Shown in pieces: positions 53,561 to 63,879 of a stretch of DNA of 64,000 nucleotides. Both the position numbers and the translations under genes were made by a program. Position 1 is the first letter of the stretch; every line of letters starts with the position of its first letter. The DNA lies in the NCBI RefSeq assembly GCF_012030425.1, contig NZ_JAAUVN010000001.1, positions 2,312,481-2,376,480 on the forward strand. Reading direction: 5' to 3'. The notes under the pieces were generated by a model. It did not search any database. It worked only from the letters and a program-made list of their open reading frames with translations, and was not told the DNA's origin. The DNA comes from Sphingobacterium sp. B16(2022). Lineage in GTDB: Bacteria; Bacteroidota; Bacteroidia; Sphingobacteriales; Sphingobacteriaceae.

Positions 53561-53590
53561 AAAGCCACTTCAAGTAAAGTGGCTTTTTTA
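53561..53590 (+). terminator. Terminator after the DUF1573 gene
   Basis: AAAGCCACTT (53561-53570) pairs with AAGTGGCTTT (53577-53586) followed by TTTT. Confidence 0.86.
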
Positions 53591-53632
53591 GTTTTAATTC
53601 AGTAGATTTGTTTCGCTAATTTATATAAAATA

Positions 53633-54832
53633 ATGCCATCAATATCAGAAAAAGGGTATAACATGCCCGCATCCCCAATTAGAAAACTAACACCTTTCGC
53701 TGATCAAGCAAAAAAAGAAGGGAAAAAAATCTATCACTTAAATATCGGACAGCCGGACATTGAAACGCCAGAAGTAATGCTCAATGCATTAAAAAACATT
53801 GATTTCAAAGTTTGGGCCTATACGGCATCTGAAGGAACAGCATCTTACCGCAATAAACTGACGACATACTACAATAAATTAAACTACAATATCCAACCTA
53901 CTGATATTTTAGTGACAAACGGTGGCTCTGAAGCGATTATGATTGCGATGCAGGCTTGTCTTAACCCGGGTGAAGAAGTAATCATTCCTGAGCCTTTCTA
54001 TGCCAATTACAACGGCTTCGCATGCTCATCAGACATTGTGGTAAAACCGATCATGTCTTATATCGACAATGGATTCGCTTTACCTTCTATTGCGGAGTTT
54101 GAAAAAGTAATCACTGAAAAAACAAAAGCGATTGCGATCTGTAATCCGAACAACCCTACAGGTTATTTGTATTCTAGAGAAGAACTAGAAGCATTGCGTG
54201 AGCTTTGTTTAAAATATGATTTATACTTATTCTCTGATGAAGCCTACCGCGAATTCTGTTATGATGGGCGTGAATTCATTTCACCTATGCATCTGGAGGG
54301 ATTGGAACAACATGTTGTTGTTTTTGATACCGTTTCAAAACGTTACTCAGCATGTGGTGCCAGAATAGGTTGCTTAATCACAAAGAATAAAGAACTGTAC
54401 CAAGTCGCTCTAAAGTTTGCACAAGCGCGTTTAAGCCCTTCTTTGGAAGGACAAATTGCAGGTGAAGCAGCTGTAGATACACCAGATAGTTATTTTGAGG
54501 CAGTGTCTGAAGAGTATACTGCACGTCGTGATACTTTAGTCAACGGCTTAAATAAAATTGAAGGTGCATTTTCACCTAATCCAGGTGGCGCATTTTACGT
54601 TGTAGCAAAACTACCGATCGATAACGCAGATAAATTCTGTCAATGGATGCTAGAAGAGTTTGCATACGAAAATGAAACGGTTATGATGGCTCCTGCAACA
54701 GGCTTCTACAGCACTCCAGGTGCCGGAATCAACGAAGTTCGACTAGCATACGTTCTTAATCAGAACGATCTAAAAAAAGCATTGATCTGCTTAGAAAAAG
54801 GACTGGAAGTTTACCCAGGCCGTACACACTAA
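53633..54832 (+). CDS. PLP-dependent aminotransferase, class I/II
   Basis: The 399-residue enzyme has the class I fold with NGGSEAIMIAMQACLNPGEE near 100, the PLP ring-binding SDEAYREFCYDG, and the Schiff-base Lys in FDTVSKRYSACGARIG near 235, and ends GLEVYPGRTH. It is close to aspartate-type aminotransferases, but the amino acid substrate cannot be assigned. A -7-like TAGATTTG lies at 53603-53610, so its promoter probably sits just behind the DUF1573 terminator. Confidence 0.88.
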   Translation: MPSISEKGYNMPASPIRKLTPFADQAKKEGKKIYHLNIGQPDIETPEVMLNALKNIDFKVWAYTASEGTASYRNKLTTYYNKLNYNIQPTDILVTNGGSEAIMIAMQACLNPGEEVIIPEPFYANYNGFACSSDIVVKPIMSYIDNGFALPSIAEFEKVITEKTKAIAICNPNNPTGYLYSREELEALRELCLKYDLYLFSDEAYREFCYDGREFISPMHLEGLEQHVVVFDTVSKRYSACGARIGCLITKNKELYQVALKFAQARLSPSLEGQIAGEAAVDTPDSYFEAVSEEYTARRDTLVNGLNKIEGAFSPNPGGAFYVVAKLPIDNADKFCQWMLEEFAYENETVMMAPATGFYSTPGAGINEVRLAYVLNQNDLKKALICLEKGLEVYPGRTH

Positions 54833-54854
54833 TCAGTGAGTATAGACGATAAAA

Positions 54855-54885
54855 AAGGGTTGCTCAAATGAGCAACCCTTTTTTA
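54855..54885 (+). terminator. Terminator after the aminotransferase gene
   Basis: AAGGGTTGCTC (54855-54865) pairs with GAGCAACCCTT (54870-54880), followed by a T-run. Confidence 0.88.
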
Positions 54886-54948
54886 TTTAAAACATTTTGA
54901 CCACTTTATACGTTATATATAGTAATTGATCACTAAATTTTATATAAT

Positions 54949-55242
54949 ATGGATAAATTGAAGAAATTTGAATTGATGGAAAAAATTGCGAGAGAATTAG
55001 AAGATGTTAGGAAAAGTCAGCAAGCCGTATTAGAAAAAATTGGGAAAATCGAGGTGGATAATATCGAACTTGGAGACCAAAATCTAGAAAAGATTCTACC
55101 GGATATTTTTCAACGTACAGCAGACAATTCAGATGCAATCCGTCAACTATTAGATTCTTTCCAAGAAAAAACAGAAGAATTTGGAGAGAAAAACAATGTT
55201 GCGAAACTAAAAGAACAACAACAAATCAATAGCATTAAATAA
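54949..55242 (+). CDS. Small coiled-coil hypothetical protein
   Basis: The 97-residue, highly charged protein is almost all helix. It begins MDKLKKFELMEKIARELEDV and shows heptad-like spacing of Leu and Ile throughout, so it likely forms a coiled coil. It has no signal or membrane segment. No family is recognised. It is flanked by terminators on both sides and is thus a single-gene unit. Confidence 0.68.
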   Translation: MDKLKKFELMEKIARELEDVRKSQQAVLEKIGKIEVDNIELGDQNLEKILPDIFQRTADNSDAIRQLLDSFQEKTEEFGEKNNVAKLKEQQQINSIK

Positions 55243-55244
55243 AA

Positions 55245-55275
55245 AAGAAGAGCTTCCTATTTGGAAGCTCTTCTT
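55245..55275. terminator. Bidirectional terminator overlapping the 3' end of cmk
   Basis: AAGAAGAGCTTCC (55245-55257) pairs with GGAAGCTCTTCTT (55263-55275). The stem covers the cmk stop codon and its last five or six codons, so the hairpin is both terminator and coding sequence. Confidence 0.85.
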
Positions 55276-55943
55276 TTTGTATATTCATCAATGACAAATG
55301 TCAATTGATCTTCTTGACTCATATAAGAATTATCCAGTACAATCGCATCTTCCGCTTTACGCAATGGACTTTCTTCCCTCGTACTATCAATATGATCACG
55401 ATGTGCCAGATTCTTAACAATTTCATCGATCGTCACCTGCTCTCCCTTATTGGTCAATTCTAAATAACGTCGGTTAGCACGTACTTGCGGATCCGCTGTC
55501 ATAAAAATTTTCATATCTGCATCCGGAAATACAGTTGTGCCTATATCGCGACCATCCATCACGATATTGCGTCTCCGCCCTAATTTCTGCTGTTGCTTTA
55601 CCATGGCTTGACGCACAGCTTTTATTGTACTCACTTCACTCACCATATCCGAAATATACATCTGACGGATCTCATCCGATATATCTTCATCATTAAGATG
55701 AATCTCAGTTTTATCATCATTAGGAATGAAATCGATATGAATATTTTCCAACGCCTCAGCTATTGCTTTATCATCTTTCATATCTATTCCCTCTCTGAGA
55801 AAATAAAGTGTCACAGCGCGGTACATTGCACCACTGTCAATGAAAACAAATTTTAATTTTTTGGCCAGTGCTTTTGCCACTGTACTTTTACCACATGATG
55901 AAAAACCATCAATAGCGATAATAAAGTTATGTCTTGTTGTCAT
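55257..55943 (-). CDS. cmk: Cytidylate kinase
   Basis: The 228-residue kinase has the P-loop GFSSCGKST (about 13-21), FIDSGAMYRAVTLYFLR, NIVMDGRDIGTTVFPDADMK and the lid-region RREESPLRKAEDA-like text. It phosphorylates CMP and dCMP. It is 4 bp behind the small 137-residue gene, which follows topA, so topA, that gene and cmk form one leftward operon. The last codons lie in the terminator stem. Confidence 0.94.
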   Translation of the reverse strand: MTTRHNFIIAIDGFSSCGKSTVAKALAKKLKFVFIDSGAMYRAVTLYFLREGIDMKDDKAIAEALENIHIDFIPNDDKTEIHLNDEDISDEIRQMYISDMVSEVSTIKAVRQAMVKQQQKLGRRRNIVMDGRDIGTTVFPDADMKIFMTADPQVRANRRYLELTNKGEQVTIDEIVKNLAHRDHIDSTREESPLRKAEDAIVLDNSYMSQEDQLTFVIDEYTKRRASK

Positions 55944-55947
55944 AAAA

Positions 55948-56361
55948 CTAATTCATCCCCCCAATAATCACCCCAAGCTTATTCACTAAAGGAACCAGTA
56001 TTAAATTCCCTTCTATAATGCTTTCAGGTAGGAAGATGTATTTTTTATCGTAAATAATATTATCAATATAAAAGCTTAACCAATATTCATTGGTTAAACC
56101 GAATACCTGTTCATCAATAGCTTCGATTTTTTCGAAAGAATGTGGAGCAACATTACCGATAAAATGACGTAATGTGCTTGTGATCACATTTGCACCATCC
56201 TTTTCGCCATAACCTTTTGAAGTAACCAAGACATTTTGAATTTCTTGATTCTTTTCATTAATTAAATAAACATTCCAAACTTTTGACTCCGGGCTTTCAC
56301 TCTCCAATACAACAGCAATCGTAATATTTTGAACAATGTTTTCAGGTAAATCCTTTTTCAT
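55948..56361 (-). CDS. Hypothetical protein between topA and cmk
   Basis: The 137-residue soluble protein has no signal. It contains ITIAVVLESESPESKVWNVY, FGLTNEYWLSFYIDN and KKYIFLPESIIEGNLILVPL. I recognise no family. Its position 5 bp after topA and 4 bp before cmk, with both spacings tight, makes it a real gene of that operon. The order suggests a housekeeping role, but nothing in the sequence shows which. Confidence 0.7.
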   Translation of the reverse strand: MKKDLPENIVQNITIAVVLESESPESKVWNVYLINEKNQEIQNVLVTSKGYGEKDGANVITSTLRHFIGNVAPHSFEKIEAIDEQVFGLTNEYWLSFYIDNIIYDKKYIFLPESIIEGNLILVPLVNKLGVIIGGMN

Positions 56362-56366
56362 TTCAA

Positions 56367-58805
56367 TTATTTATCTTTAGTCGCTTTCACAGTAGCCTTT
56401 GTAGTTGTCTTTTTAACCGCAGTCGCTTTCTTCGCTGCAGGAGCTTTTTTAGCAGGAGCTTTCTTTGCAGTAGTCGCTTTTTTAGCAGTTACTTTTCCTT
56501 TGCTTTTAGGAGCATCAGCTTCCGCCCATTTCAAGACATCTTCATACGTGATCTGCTCTACTTCTGTTCCTTTTGGAATTTTCAAATTCTGTTTTCCAAA
56601 ACGGATAAACGGTCCCCAACGGCCTTGTTCAATTTGAGCTTCAGGATTTTCGTCAAAAACACGAATTACCTTTTCAATATCTTTTTGTCTCTTGTCTTTG
56701 ATAATCTGGATACACTCTTCCTCTGTCACATCAAGTGGATCAACATTCTTTGGTAAAGAATAAAAAGAAGAATCATGACGGATATAAGGTCCAAAACGGC
56801 CAATGGCAACAGTCATTTCCTTTTCTTCAAAGATACCAACCTTCTTTGGAAGCTTAAACAATTCCATAGCATCCTCAAAAGTAATCGTTTCGATCATCTG
56901 TCCTTTTCTCAAAGATGCAAAACGAGGTTTCTCTTCATCATCTTGTGCACCAATCTGCACCAAAGGACCAAACTTACCAATACGGACAGAGACAGGTTTA
57001 CCCGATACAGGATCGACACCCAATTCACGTTCGTTGTTAGCACGTTCAGCATTTTCTAACGTATTCTGTACTTCTGAATGAAAAGGTCCGTAGAATTCAC
57101 GCAACATATCTGTCCATTCGGTCAAACCATGTGCAATTTCATCAAATTCCTTTTCTACTTTTGCCGTGAAATTAAAATCTACAATGCCTTTAAAGTGTTC
57201 AACTAAGAAATCATTAACAACAATACCGATATCTGTTGGAAACATTTTTCCTTTTTCAGCGCCAGTAATTTCAGTCTTAGTAACGGCAGAGATTTCCGTA
57301 TTTTCTAAAGTCAATACACGATAATCACGTGAACGTCCTTCTCTTTCTTCTTTCACTACATAACCGCGATTTTGAATCGTAGAAATTGTCGGTGCATAAG
57401 TAGATGGTCTACCAATACCCAATTCTTCCAACTTCTTCACCAAAGCAGCCTCTGTATAACGAGCAGGAGGTCTTGTAAAACGCTCTGTCGCGTTCATGCT
57501 TTTCAATACGACCGATTGTCCTGTTACCAAAGGTGGCAACAAGGGGTTATCGCTATCATCATCATTCGTTACCTCTTGATCATCATCTGTAGATTCAAAA
57601 TAAACTTTCAAGAATCCATCAAACTTCATGACCTCACCTGAAGCAGATAAATCCTCCTTACGTGTAGAAATAGAAATTTTAGCTAATGTTTTCTCGAACT
57701 CTGCCTCACTCATTTGAGAAGCAATAGCACGTTTCCAAATTAAATCGTATAAACGTTTTTCTGCTGCATCACCTTCAATGCTATGTTCAGAAAAATAAGT
57801 TGGACGAATGGCTTCGTGAGCCTCTTGAGCTCCAGAAGTTTTTGTTTTATATTTTCTTAACTTATGATAACGATCACCATAAGCAGAACGAATTTCTTTC
57901 TCAGCAGCTTCTGTTGCTGTATCACTTAAATTAACAGAATCGGTACGCATATAGGTAATGCGACCAGCTTCATATAAGCGTTGAGCAACCTGCATAGTAC
58001 GCGCAACAGAAAATCCTAGCTTACGACTAGCCTCCTGCTGTAGCGTTGAGGTAGTGAACGGAGCCGCTGGAGCTCTTTTCGCAGGTTTTGTTTCCAAACT
58101 CTTAACAGCAAATTCCGCTGTCTTACAATCCTCTAAAAACTGCTTTGCTTCAGCCTCTGTTGCAAAACGCTGTGGCAACTCAGCTTTAAAACTATCTTTA
58201 ACTTTTCCAGTATGGAAAAATGCCACAATACGAAATGATGCTTCCGCATTAAATTTTATAACCTCGCGCTCGCGGTCTACAATTAAACGCACTGCTACCG
58301 ATTGAACACGTCCTGCGGACAACGATGGTTTTACTTTCTTCCATAACACAGGTGAAAGCTCAAATCCTACCAAACGATCCAGTACACGACGAGCCTGCTG
58401 TGCATTTACTAAATTATAATCTATTTTACGTGGATTCTCAATGGCCTTTAAAATTGCAGGTTTGGTGATCTCATGAAATACAATACGCTTAGTACTCTCA
58501 TCTTTTAAACCTAAAGTCTCAAATAAATGCCACGATATAGCCTCCCCCTCGCGATCCTCATCGGATGCTAGCCAAACTGTTTCTGCGGCCTTAGCTAATT
58601 TCTTTAACTCACTGACAACAGCCTTCTTATCACTCGGCACTTCATATTTTTGTTGAAAATCTTTATCTGTATCAATAGCATCATCGGTCTTCACCAAATC
58701 ACGAATATGTCCGTAACTGGACTTTACCAAAAAGTCCTTCCCTAAATACCCTTCTATTGTTTTCGCTTTCGCCGGAGACTCTACTATGAGTAAATTTTTA
58801 GCCAT
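56367..58805 (-). CDS. topA: DNA topoisomerase I
   Basis: The 812-residue type IA topoisomerase has a Toprim domain (LLIVESPAKAKTIEGYLG, ASDEDREGEAISWH), the active-site Tyr in ITYMRTDSVNL (about 290), and GIGRPSTYAPTISTIQNRGY. The C-terminal part (about 590-770) carries repeats with GRFGPYIR and GRWGPFIRFG, and a Lys/Ala-rich tail of about 45 residues ends the protein. It relaxes negative supercoils. Tail and repeats are usual in Bacteroidota. It heads the operon with cmk. Confidence 0.95.
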   Translation of the reverse strand: MAKNLLIVESPAKAKTIEGYLGKDFLVKSSYGHIRDLVKTDDAIDTDKDFQQKYEVPSDKKAVVSELKKLAKAAETVWLASDEDREGEAISWHLFETLGLKDESTKRIVFHEITKPAILKAIENPRKIDYNLVNAQQARRVLDRLVGFELSPVLWKKVKPSLSAGRVQSVAVRLIVDREREVIKFNAEASFRIVAFFHTGKVKDSFKAELPQRFATEAEAKQFLEDCKTAEFAVKSLETKPAKRAPAAPFTTSTLQQEASRKLGFSVARTMQVAQRLYEAGRITYMRTDSVNLSDTATEAAEKEIRSAYGDRYHKLRKYKTKTSGAQEAHEAIRPTYFSEHSIEGDAAEKRLYDLIWKRAIASQMSEAEFEKTLAKISISTRKEDLSASGEVMKFDGFLKVYFESTDDDQEVTNDDDSDNPLLPPLVTGQSVVLKSMNATERFTRPPARYTEAALVKKLEELGIGRPSTYAPTISTIQNRGYVVKEEREGRSRDYRVLTLENTEISAVTKTEITGAEKGKMFPTDIGIVVNDFLVEHFKGIVDFNFTAKVEKEFDEIAHGLTEWTDMLREFYGPFHSEVQNTLENAERANNERELGVDPVSGKPVSVRIGKFGPLVQIGAQDDEEKPRFASLRKGQMIETITFEDAMELFKLPKKVGIFEEKEMTVAIGRFGPYIRHDSSFYSLPKNVDPLDVTEEECIQIIKDKRQKDIEKVIRVFDENPEAQIEQGRWGPFIRFGKQNLKIPKGTEVEQITYEDVLKWAEADAPKSKGKVTAKKATTAKKAPAKKAPAAKKATAVKKTTTKATVKATKDK

Positions 58806-59335
58806 TTAAATTTGAGATTTGTGCAAATAAAGGCATTTCTTTAACGAATGACAATATTTTTAGTCTTTTTTTACATTATTTAAGGAAAAAAAAATAAATA
58901 ACCATTTGTTTTATTCCAAAACAAGAGCTCATATTTTTTTATAAAATTCTGTTTTTTACCCGTAGAAATTTAACAAACAAGCTTTAACAATACCAAAGAC
59001 GTACGTACCTCTTTAAATTACATCTATATTGGATCAAATCGTACATCAAATGTATGACCTATCAATTATTGACAACAACCATATAGCTAATAAATGGTTA
59101 AGGTATCGTTATAGCTGATAAAAAGATTACCTTGGTTTACCTAACGACAAGAAAACAAACTCCAATCGGTTGGTGACTTTGTAAAAAAACAATTTGGAGA
59201 ACAAAATACTAATTAAAAAATAAATAAAACAAACTTTCAAGCTATTTCGTTTATAATGTAAGGCTCTTCTTTATAAAAGATATACCTGAAAAAGTGAACA
59301 TTTGATAAACAAAATATCCAAAATCATATCACTGT
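58806..59335. other. Divergent intergenic region topA/glpD
   Basis: The 530-bp AT-rich gap separates leftward topA from rightward glpD and must hold both promoters. I found no RNA gene and no intact frame. The stretch 59090-59220 reads like possible degenerate coding text (short frames such as KKTIWRTK), but no family match could be made. Confidence 0.4.
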
Positions 59336-60910
59336 ATGAGCAATTTCAAAAGAAAGACGAATCTAGAAAACGTAAACAAAACTTCAAAATGGGACATTGT
59401 TATCATTGGAGGCGGGGCAACTGGGCTTGGTATCGCTGTCGATGCGGCTTCTCGAGGATTTAAAACATTATTACTCGAAAAATATGATTTTGCAAAAGCA
59501 ACCTCAAGTAGGAGTACGAAATTAGTCCATGGTGGTGTGCGGTATCTCGCAAATGGAGATATTAAACTTGTCTATTCCGCATTACATGAAAGAGGATTAA
59601 TTTTCCAAAATGCACCACACTTAGCTAAAATTCAAAGCTTTATTATTCCATGCTATACATTTTTCAGTAAGTGGAAATATCTAATTGGATTGAAAATCTA
59701 TGATTGGATGGCCGGTGCATACCGGATCGGAACTTCCAGATTTTTATCCAGCAGTCAGGTTGTTTCAAAACTGCATGCTGTCAAACAGGATAATCTAAAA
59801 GGGGGTATAATCTACTATGACGGCCAGTTTGATGACTCCCGATTTGCAATCAATCTAGCACAGACAGCAAATTCTCTTGATGCAACAATCTTAAACTATT
59901 GTGATGTAAATGCCATTCATAAAGATACAAATGGTCAAGTTTGTGGTGTTTCTTTTACAGATTTAGAGTCAAACCAGAATTTTGAAGTTAAAGCAAAAAC
60001 AGTCATTAATGCGACCGGAATCTTTGTTGATGATATATTAAAACTGGAATCACCTGTCCATAAGAATTTAGTAAGACCTTCTCAGGGAACACATATTGTC
60101 ATTGACAAGAAATTTTTAGGGGAAGAAGATGCCCTTATGATTCCGGAAACTAATGACGGACGTGTGCTATTTGGTGTGCCATGGCACGACCACATCCTAT
60201 TAGGAACGACAGATACGCCCTTAGATATTCACACTATTGAACCAAGACCTTTAGAAGAAGAAGTAGATTTTATTTTGGAAACGGCTAAAAACTACCTCAA
60301 TCCTGCTCCTACCCGAGCAGATATACTCAGTGTATTTGCAGGTTTACGACCACTGGCTGCACCAGATGAAAGTAATCCAGCTTCAACAAAAGAAATCTCC
60401 CGGGACCATAAACTGATCAGCAGTAAATCAGGATTGATTACCATTACAGGAGGGAAATGGACGACATATCGTAAAATGGCAGAAGATACCGTTAACAAAG
60501 CCATTCAGATCGGAAAGTTAAATACAGCTCCTTGTATTACAAAAACCTTAAAAATACATGGTTATCTTCAAGAAAAACAGCAGGGACACTGGCAGATATA
60601 CGGTTCAGATGCAAAGTTAATACAAGAGTTAGCACAAAAGGATCCAAATTTGTCCCAAAAGATTCACCCAAAATTTGATTATATCGCAGCAGAAGTAGTA
60701 TGGGCAGTAAGAAATGAAATGGCAAGATGCCTGGAAGATGTTTTAGCAAGAAGGATACGCATGCTGTTTTTAGATGCAAAAGCAGCCATGGAGGCAGCTC
60801 CCCTAGTTGTTCAGATTATGTCCAAAGAACTTGAGCAATCGAAAACATGGGAAGAAGAACAGCTTGCACAATTCCTTATACTTTGTAAAAACTATACTTA
60901 CAATTCCTAA
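59336..60910 (+). CDS. glpD: Glycerol-3-phosphate dehydrogenase (FAD, aerobic type)
   Basis: The 524-residue flavoprotein has the FAD motif IIGGGATGLGIAVDAASRG (about 22-40), LEKYDFAKATSSRSTKLVHGG, ITGGKWTTYRKMAED and a C-terminal helical cap. It oxidises glycerol 3-phosphate to dihydroxyacetone phosphate and passes electrons to quinone at the membrane. It leads the glpD-glpK-glpF operon (18 bp to glpK). The order differs from the enteric glpFK layout, but the content is complete for glycerol use. Confidence 0.94.
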   Translation: MSNFKRKTNLENVNKTSKWDIVIIGGGATGLGIAVDAASRGFKTLLLEKYDFAKATSSRSTKLVHGGVRYLANGDIKLVYSALHERGLIFQNAPHLAKIQSFIIPCYTFFSKWKYLIGLKIYDWMAGAYRIGTSRFLSSSQVVSKLHAVKQDNLKGGIIYYDGQFDDSRFAINLAQTANSLDATILNYCDVNAIHKDTNGQVCGVSFTDLESNQNFEVKAKTVINATGIFVDDILKLESPVHKNLVRPSQGTHIVIDKKFLGEEDALMIPETNDGRVLFGVPWHDHILLGTTDTPLDIHTIEPRPLEEEVDFILETAKNYLNPAPTRADILSVFAGLRPLAAPDESNPASTKEISRDHKLISSKSGLITITGGKWTTYRKMAEDTVNKAIQIGKLNTAPCITKTLKIHGYLQEKQQGHWQIYGSDAKLIQELAQKDPNLSQKIHPKFDYIAAEVVWAVRNEMARCLEDVLARRIRMLFLDAKAAMEAAPLVVQIMSKELEQSKTWEEEQLAQFLILCKNYTYNS

Positions 60911-60928
60911 TCCATTAACAACGCACTT

Positions 60929-62437
60929 ATGAGTACTAAAGAATACATTTTGGCATTAGACCAGGGCACAACGAGCTCAAGAGCAATTATCTTTTCGAAG
61001 TCAGGAAAAATAGAAGCGATAGCACAAAAAGAATTCAAGCAGATTTATCCAAAATCTGGTTGGGTTGAGCATGATCCTAAAGAGATTTGGTCCAGTCAAC
61101 TTTCAGTTTTTACAGAAGTTATGGCCAAGATGAAGATTACCCCAAAACATATCAAAGCCATCGGAATTACAAATCAGCGTGAAACCACTATTATTTGGGA
61201 TAGAAAAACCGGGGAACCCATCTATAATGCTATTGTATGGCAAGATCGAAGAACAGCAGACTATTGTAAGCAGATCGAAAATCAAGGTCATGGCAATACC
61301 ATTCAGAAAAAAACAGGTCTTCGTATCGATGCCTACTTCTCCGCATCTAAGATCAACTGGATATTAGACCATGTAAAAGGTGCTAGAGAAAGAGCAAATG
61401 TGGGCGAGCTCGCTTTTGGAACCATAGACAGTTGGATTATTTGGAACCTAACGGATGGAGCTGTCCATGTAACCGATGTGTCCAATGCATCAAGAACAAT
61501 GTTGTACAATATCGAAACTTTAACATGGGATAATGAATTGCTGACCATATTTAACGTACCTGCAAGTATCCTTCCTAAAGTTGCCTCCTCGTCAGAGGTA
61601 TATGGACATACTTCGGGGCAGATCCTTTCCAGTAGTGTACCTATCGCAGGGATTGCGGGCGATCAGCAAGCGGCACTATTTGGACAAATGTGCACCCAAA
61701 AAGGAATGGCAAAAAATACCTATGGAACAGGTTGCTTCTTATTAATGAACATTGGCTCAAAACCAATTTTTTCGAATAACAATTTAGTCACTACGATTGC
61801 TTGGAGAATTGGAGGAAAGGTAACATACGCTCTGGAAGGAAGTGTATTCATTGGAGGAGCTGTTGTGCAGTGGTTACGAGATGAATTAGGTATCATCAAA
61901 ACTTCTGCAGAAATAGAAAAATTGGCTGAAAGTGTAGCGGATAGCGATGGTGTCTATATGGTTCCGGCTTTTTCAGGTTTAGGAGCACCACATTGGAATC
62001 CTTATGCACGTGGTACGATATTAGGGCTTTCTCGAGGCACCAATGTCGCTCATATTGCCAGAGCTGCGCTAGAGGGAATCGCATTTCAAATAACAGATAT
62101 TCTGACAGCCATGCAGTCTGATTCAAATATTGAAATCAAAGAACTTCGTGTTGATGGTGGCGCAAGTGCGAATAATTTCCTGATGCAAACCCAGGCTAAC
62201 TTTCTCAATACAATCACCATACGTCCTGAGGTAACAGAAACGACAGCACTTGGAGCAGCATATTTAGCCGGTCTAGCGGTTGGATTTTGGCCCAGTGTGG
62301 AAGAAATAGCAAAACAATGGCAAATAAACAGAACATTTACACCAATACCAGATCCATCAATTGAACAATCATTGCGAGAATGGAAGCGCGCTGTAGAGAC
62401 AACCAAGTTTTGGGCTAACTACGATCTCAACGCTTAA
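60929..62437 (+). CDS. glpK: Glycerol kinase
   Basis: The 502-residue kinase of the FGGY family has [13 protein letters not shown] (about 10-22), [30 protein letters not shown], the ADP-site GTGCFLLMN and [14 protein letters not shown]. It makes glycerol 3-phosphate for glpD. Length matches the family. It lies 11 bp before glpF. Confidence 0.96.
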   Translation: MSTKEYILALDQGTTSSRAIIFSKSGKIEAIAQKEFKQIYPKSGWVEHDPKEIWSSQLSVFTEVMAKMKITPKHIKAIGITNQRETTIIWDRKTGEPIYNAIVWQDRRTADYCKQIENQGHGNTIQKKTGLRIDAYFSASKINWILDHVKGARERANVGELAFGTIDSWIIWNLTDGAVHVTDVSNASRTMLYNIETLTWDNELLTIFNVPASILPKVASSSEVYGHTSGQILSSSVPIAGIAGDQQAALFGQMCTQKGMAKNTYGTGCFLLMNIGSKPIFSNNNLVTTIAWRIGGKVTYALEGSVFIGGAVVQWLRDELGIIKTSAEIEKLAESVADSDGVYMVPAFSGLGAPHWNPYARGTILGLSRGTNVAHIARAALEGIAFQITDILTAMQSDSNIEIKELRVDGGASANNFLMQTQANFLNTITIRPEVTETTALGAAYLAGLAVGFWPSVEEIAKQWQINRTFTPIPDPSIEQSLREWKRAVETTKFWANYDLNA

Positions 62438-62448
62438 CAACAGTTATT

Positions 62449-63174
62449 ATGAATGTACTAATCGCAGAATTTATTGGGACAGCCGTGCTCATTTTATTAG
62501 GAGGAGGAGTTGTCGCAAATGTTGTATTAAAAGATACTAAAGGGAACAATTCAGGTTGGATGGTAATCAGTACAGCTTGGGCTTTAGCGGTATTTGCCGG
62601 AGTAACGATTGCAGGACCCTATAGCGGGGCGCATCTTAATCCTGCTGTTACGCTTGCTAATTTAATATTGAACAAAATGACCTTAAGTTTAGGACTTCAA
62701 TACATCACAATGCAAATTTTAGGGGCTATGTTTGGTTCATTTGTCGTTTGGTTGATGTACAAAGATCATTTCACCCAAACCGAAGATGCAGGAGCCAAAG
62801 AGGCCGTGTTTTGTACAAGACCTGCTATCTTTAATCCTAAAATTAATATCATCAGTGAAATTGTAGGTACTTTTGTCTTAATTTTTTGCATCCTACATTT
62901 CACTGAACCAACTATCCAACAAGGACAAACTTTGGGCTTAGGTACTATAGGAGCAATACCTGTAAGTTTTATTGTTTGGGTAATCGGATTATCTTTAGGC
63001 GGTACAACCGGGTACGCCATCAACCCTGCCCGAGATTTAGGCCCTCGAATTACACACGCTTTATTACCGATAAAGAATAAAAAAACATTTAATCTAGCAT
63101 ATGCCTGGGTGCCTATAGTCGGTCCACTTATAGGCAGCACTCTTGCCACATTGATCTATTTATGTATAAATTAA
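62449..63174 (+). CDS. glpF: Glycerol uptake facilitator (aquaglyceroporin)
   Basis: The 241-residue MIP channel has six membrane segments and both NPA motifs, GAHLNPAVT (about 61-69) and GYAINPARDLGPR (about 185-197). The Asp after the second NPAR is the usual mark of glycerol-permeable channels, so it should carry glycerol rather than only water. It is last in the glp operon, ahead of a strong terminator. Confidence 0.94.
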   Translation: MNVLIAEFIGTAVLILLGGGVVANVVLKDTKGNNSGWMVISTAWALAVFAGVTIAGPYSGAHLNPAVTLANLILNKMTLSLGLQYITMQILGAMFGSFVVWLMYKDHFTQTEDAGAKEAVFCTRPAIFNPKINIISEIVGTFVLIFCILHFTEPTIQQGQTLGLGTIGAIPVSFIVWVIGLSLGGTTGYAINPARDLGPRITHALLPIKNKKTFNLAYAWVPIVGPLIGSTLATLIYLCIN

Positions 63175-63247
63175 GACGATTAAAATTTGTCCAATTGCAA
63201 GAATAAAAATCCAATATTCTATAATAAATATCATAATAAGCATTAAG

Positions 63248-63290
63248 AATAACCTAATCCAGCTAAATAAACTGGATTAGGTTATTTTTT
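63248..63290 (+). terminator. Terminator of the glp operon
   Basis: A perfect 15-bp stem AATAACCTAATCCAG / CTGGATTAGGTTATT with a 9-nt loop is followed by TTTT. Confidence 0.93.
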
Positions 63291-63640
63291 ATCAAGTATA
63301 ATGAAAGGGAAACCTATTGCTCGTAAATCATGTGATCTCAAATAGACTATCATATGCTACATACAAAACTGAATAGCTAAGTGATAACGAAGAAATAAAA
63401 AGGCAGTGCACAAACCCAGCGTTCACGAGAACATAATAGTCCCTAGTATATAAGAAGTATCAAATAGCATTATATGAGTATTAAAAATTAGAGATCGGAA
63501 GATATAGTGACAGTATGCTTGTCCGATAGGAAGAGGATATAGAAGCTGAATAGGTTAAATGATGAGCATGAAGGGCCTGCAGAAGGCACCGGAAGAACAG
63601 GAATAGCTATGCTCTCAGCATAAAAAAGGTATAAACACAA
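63291..63640. other. Spacer between glp and rRNA operons
   Basis: About 350 bp with no gene, RNA or repeat that I can support. It lies between two facing terminators. Confidence 0.5.
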
Positions 63641-63667
63641 AAAAGCCTCTGCTGTATAGCAAAGGCT
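63641..63667 (-). terminator. Terminator of the rRNA operon
   Basis: On the minus strand AGCCT, TT, GCT and AGC, AG, AGGCT form a stem over an ATAC loop, with a T-run beyond. It lies 12 bp after 5S rRNA. Confidence 0.78.
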
Positions 63668-63678
63668 TCTGTATAAAA

Positions 63679-63789
63679 AAGGCACCGACCTACTCTCCCA
63701 CCTGTTACGGCAATACCATCGGCTCTGGCGGGCTTGACTTCTCTGTTCGGAATGGGAAGAGGTAGACACCGCCGATATAGGCACCTAAA
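63679..63789 (-). rRNA. 5S ribosomal RNA
   Basis: The minus strand has the closing arms AGGTGCC and GGTGCCT-like, the central CCATTCCGAACAGAGAAGTC, and GCCGATGGTA, all typical of 5S rRNA. Length is about 110 nt. It follows 23S rRNA with a spacer of about 90 bp. Confidence 0.93.
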
Positions 63790-63879
63790 ATGTTTTTATG
63801 TGATATATGCTCTATAAAAAGCATTATCTATAGACAATTGAAAGAAAAACTAAAAGAGGAAGACAACAGTGTCTGCGTT

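Noticed and set aside
63488..63784. Open frame on the minus strand across the 5S region
   Set aside because: It overlaps the 5S rRNA and its terminator and has no protein-like features.
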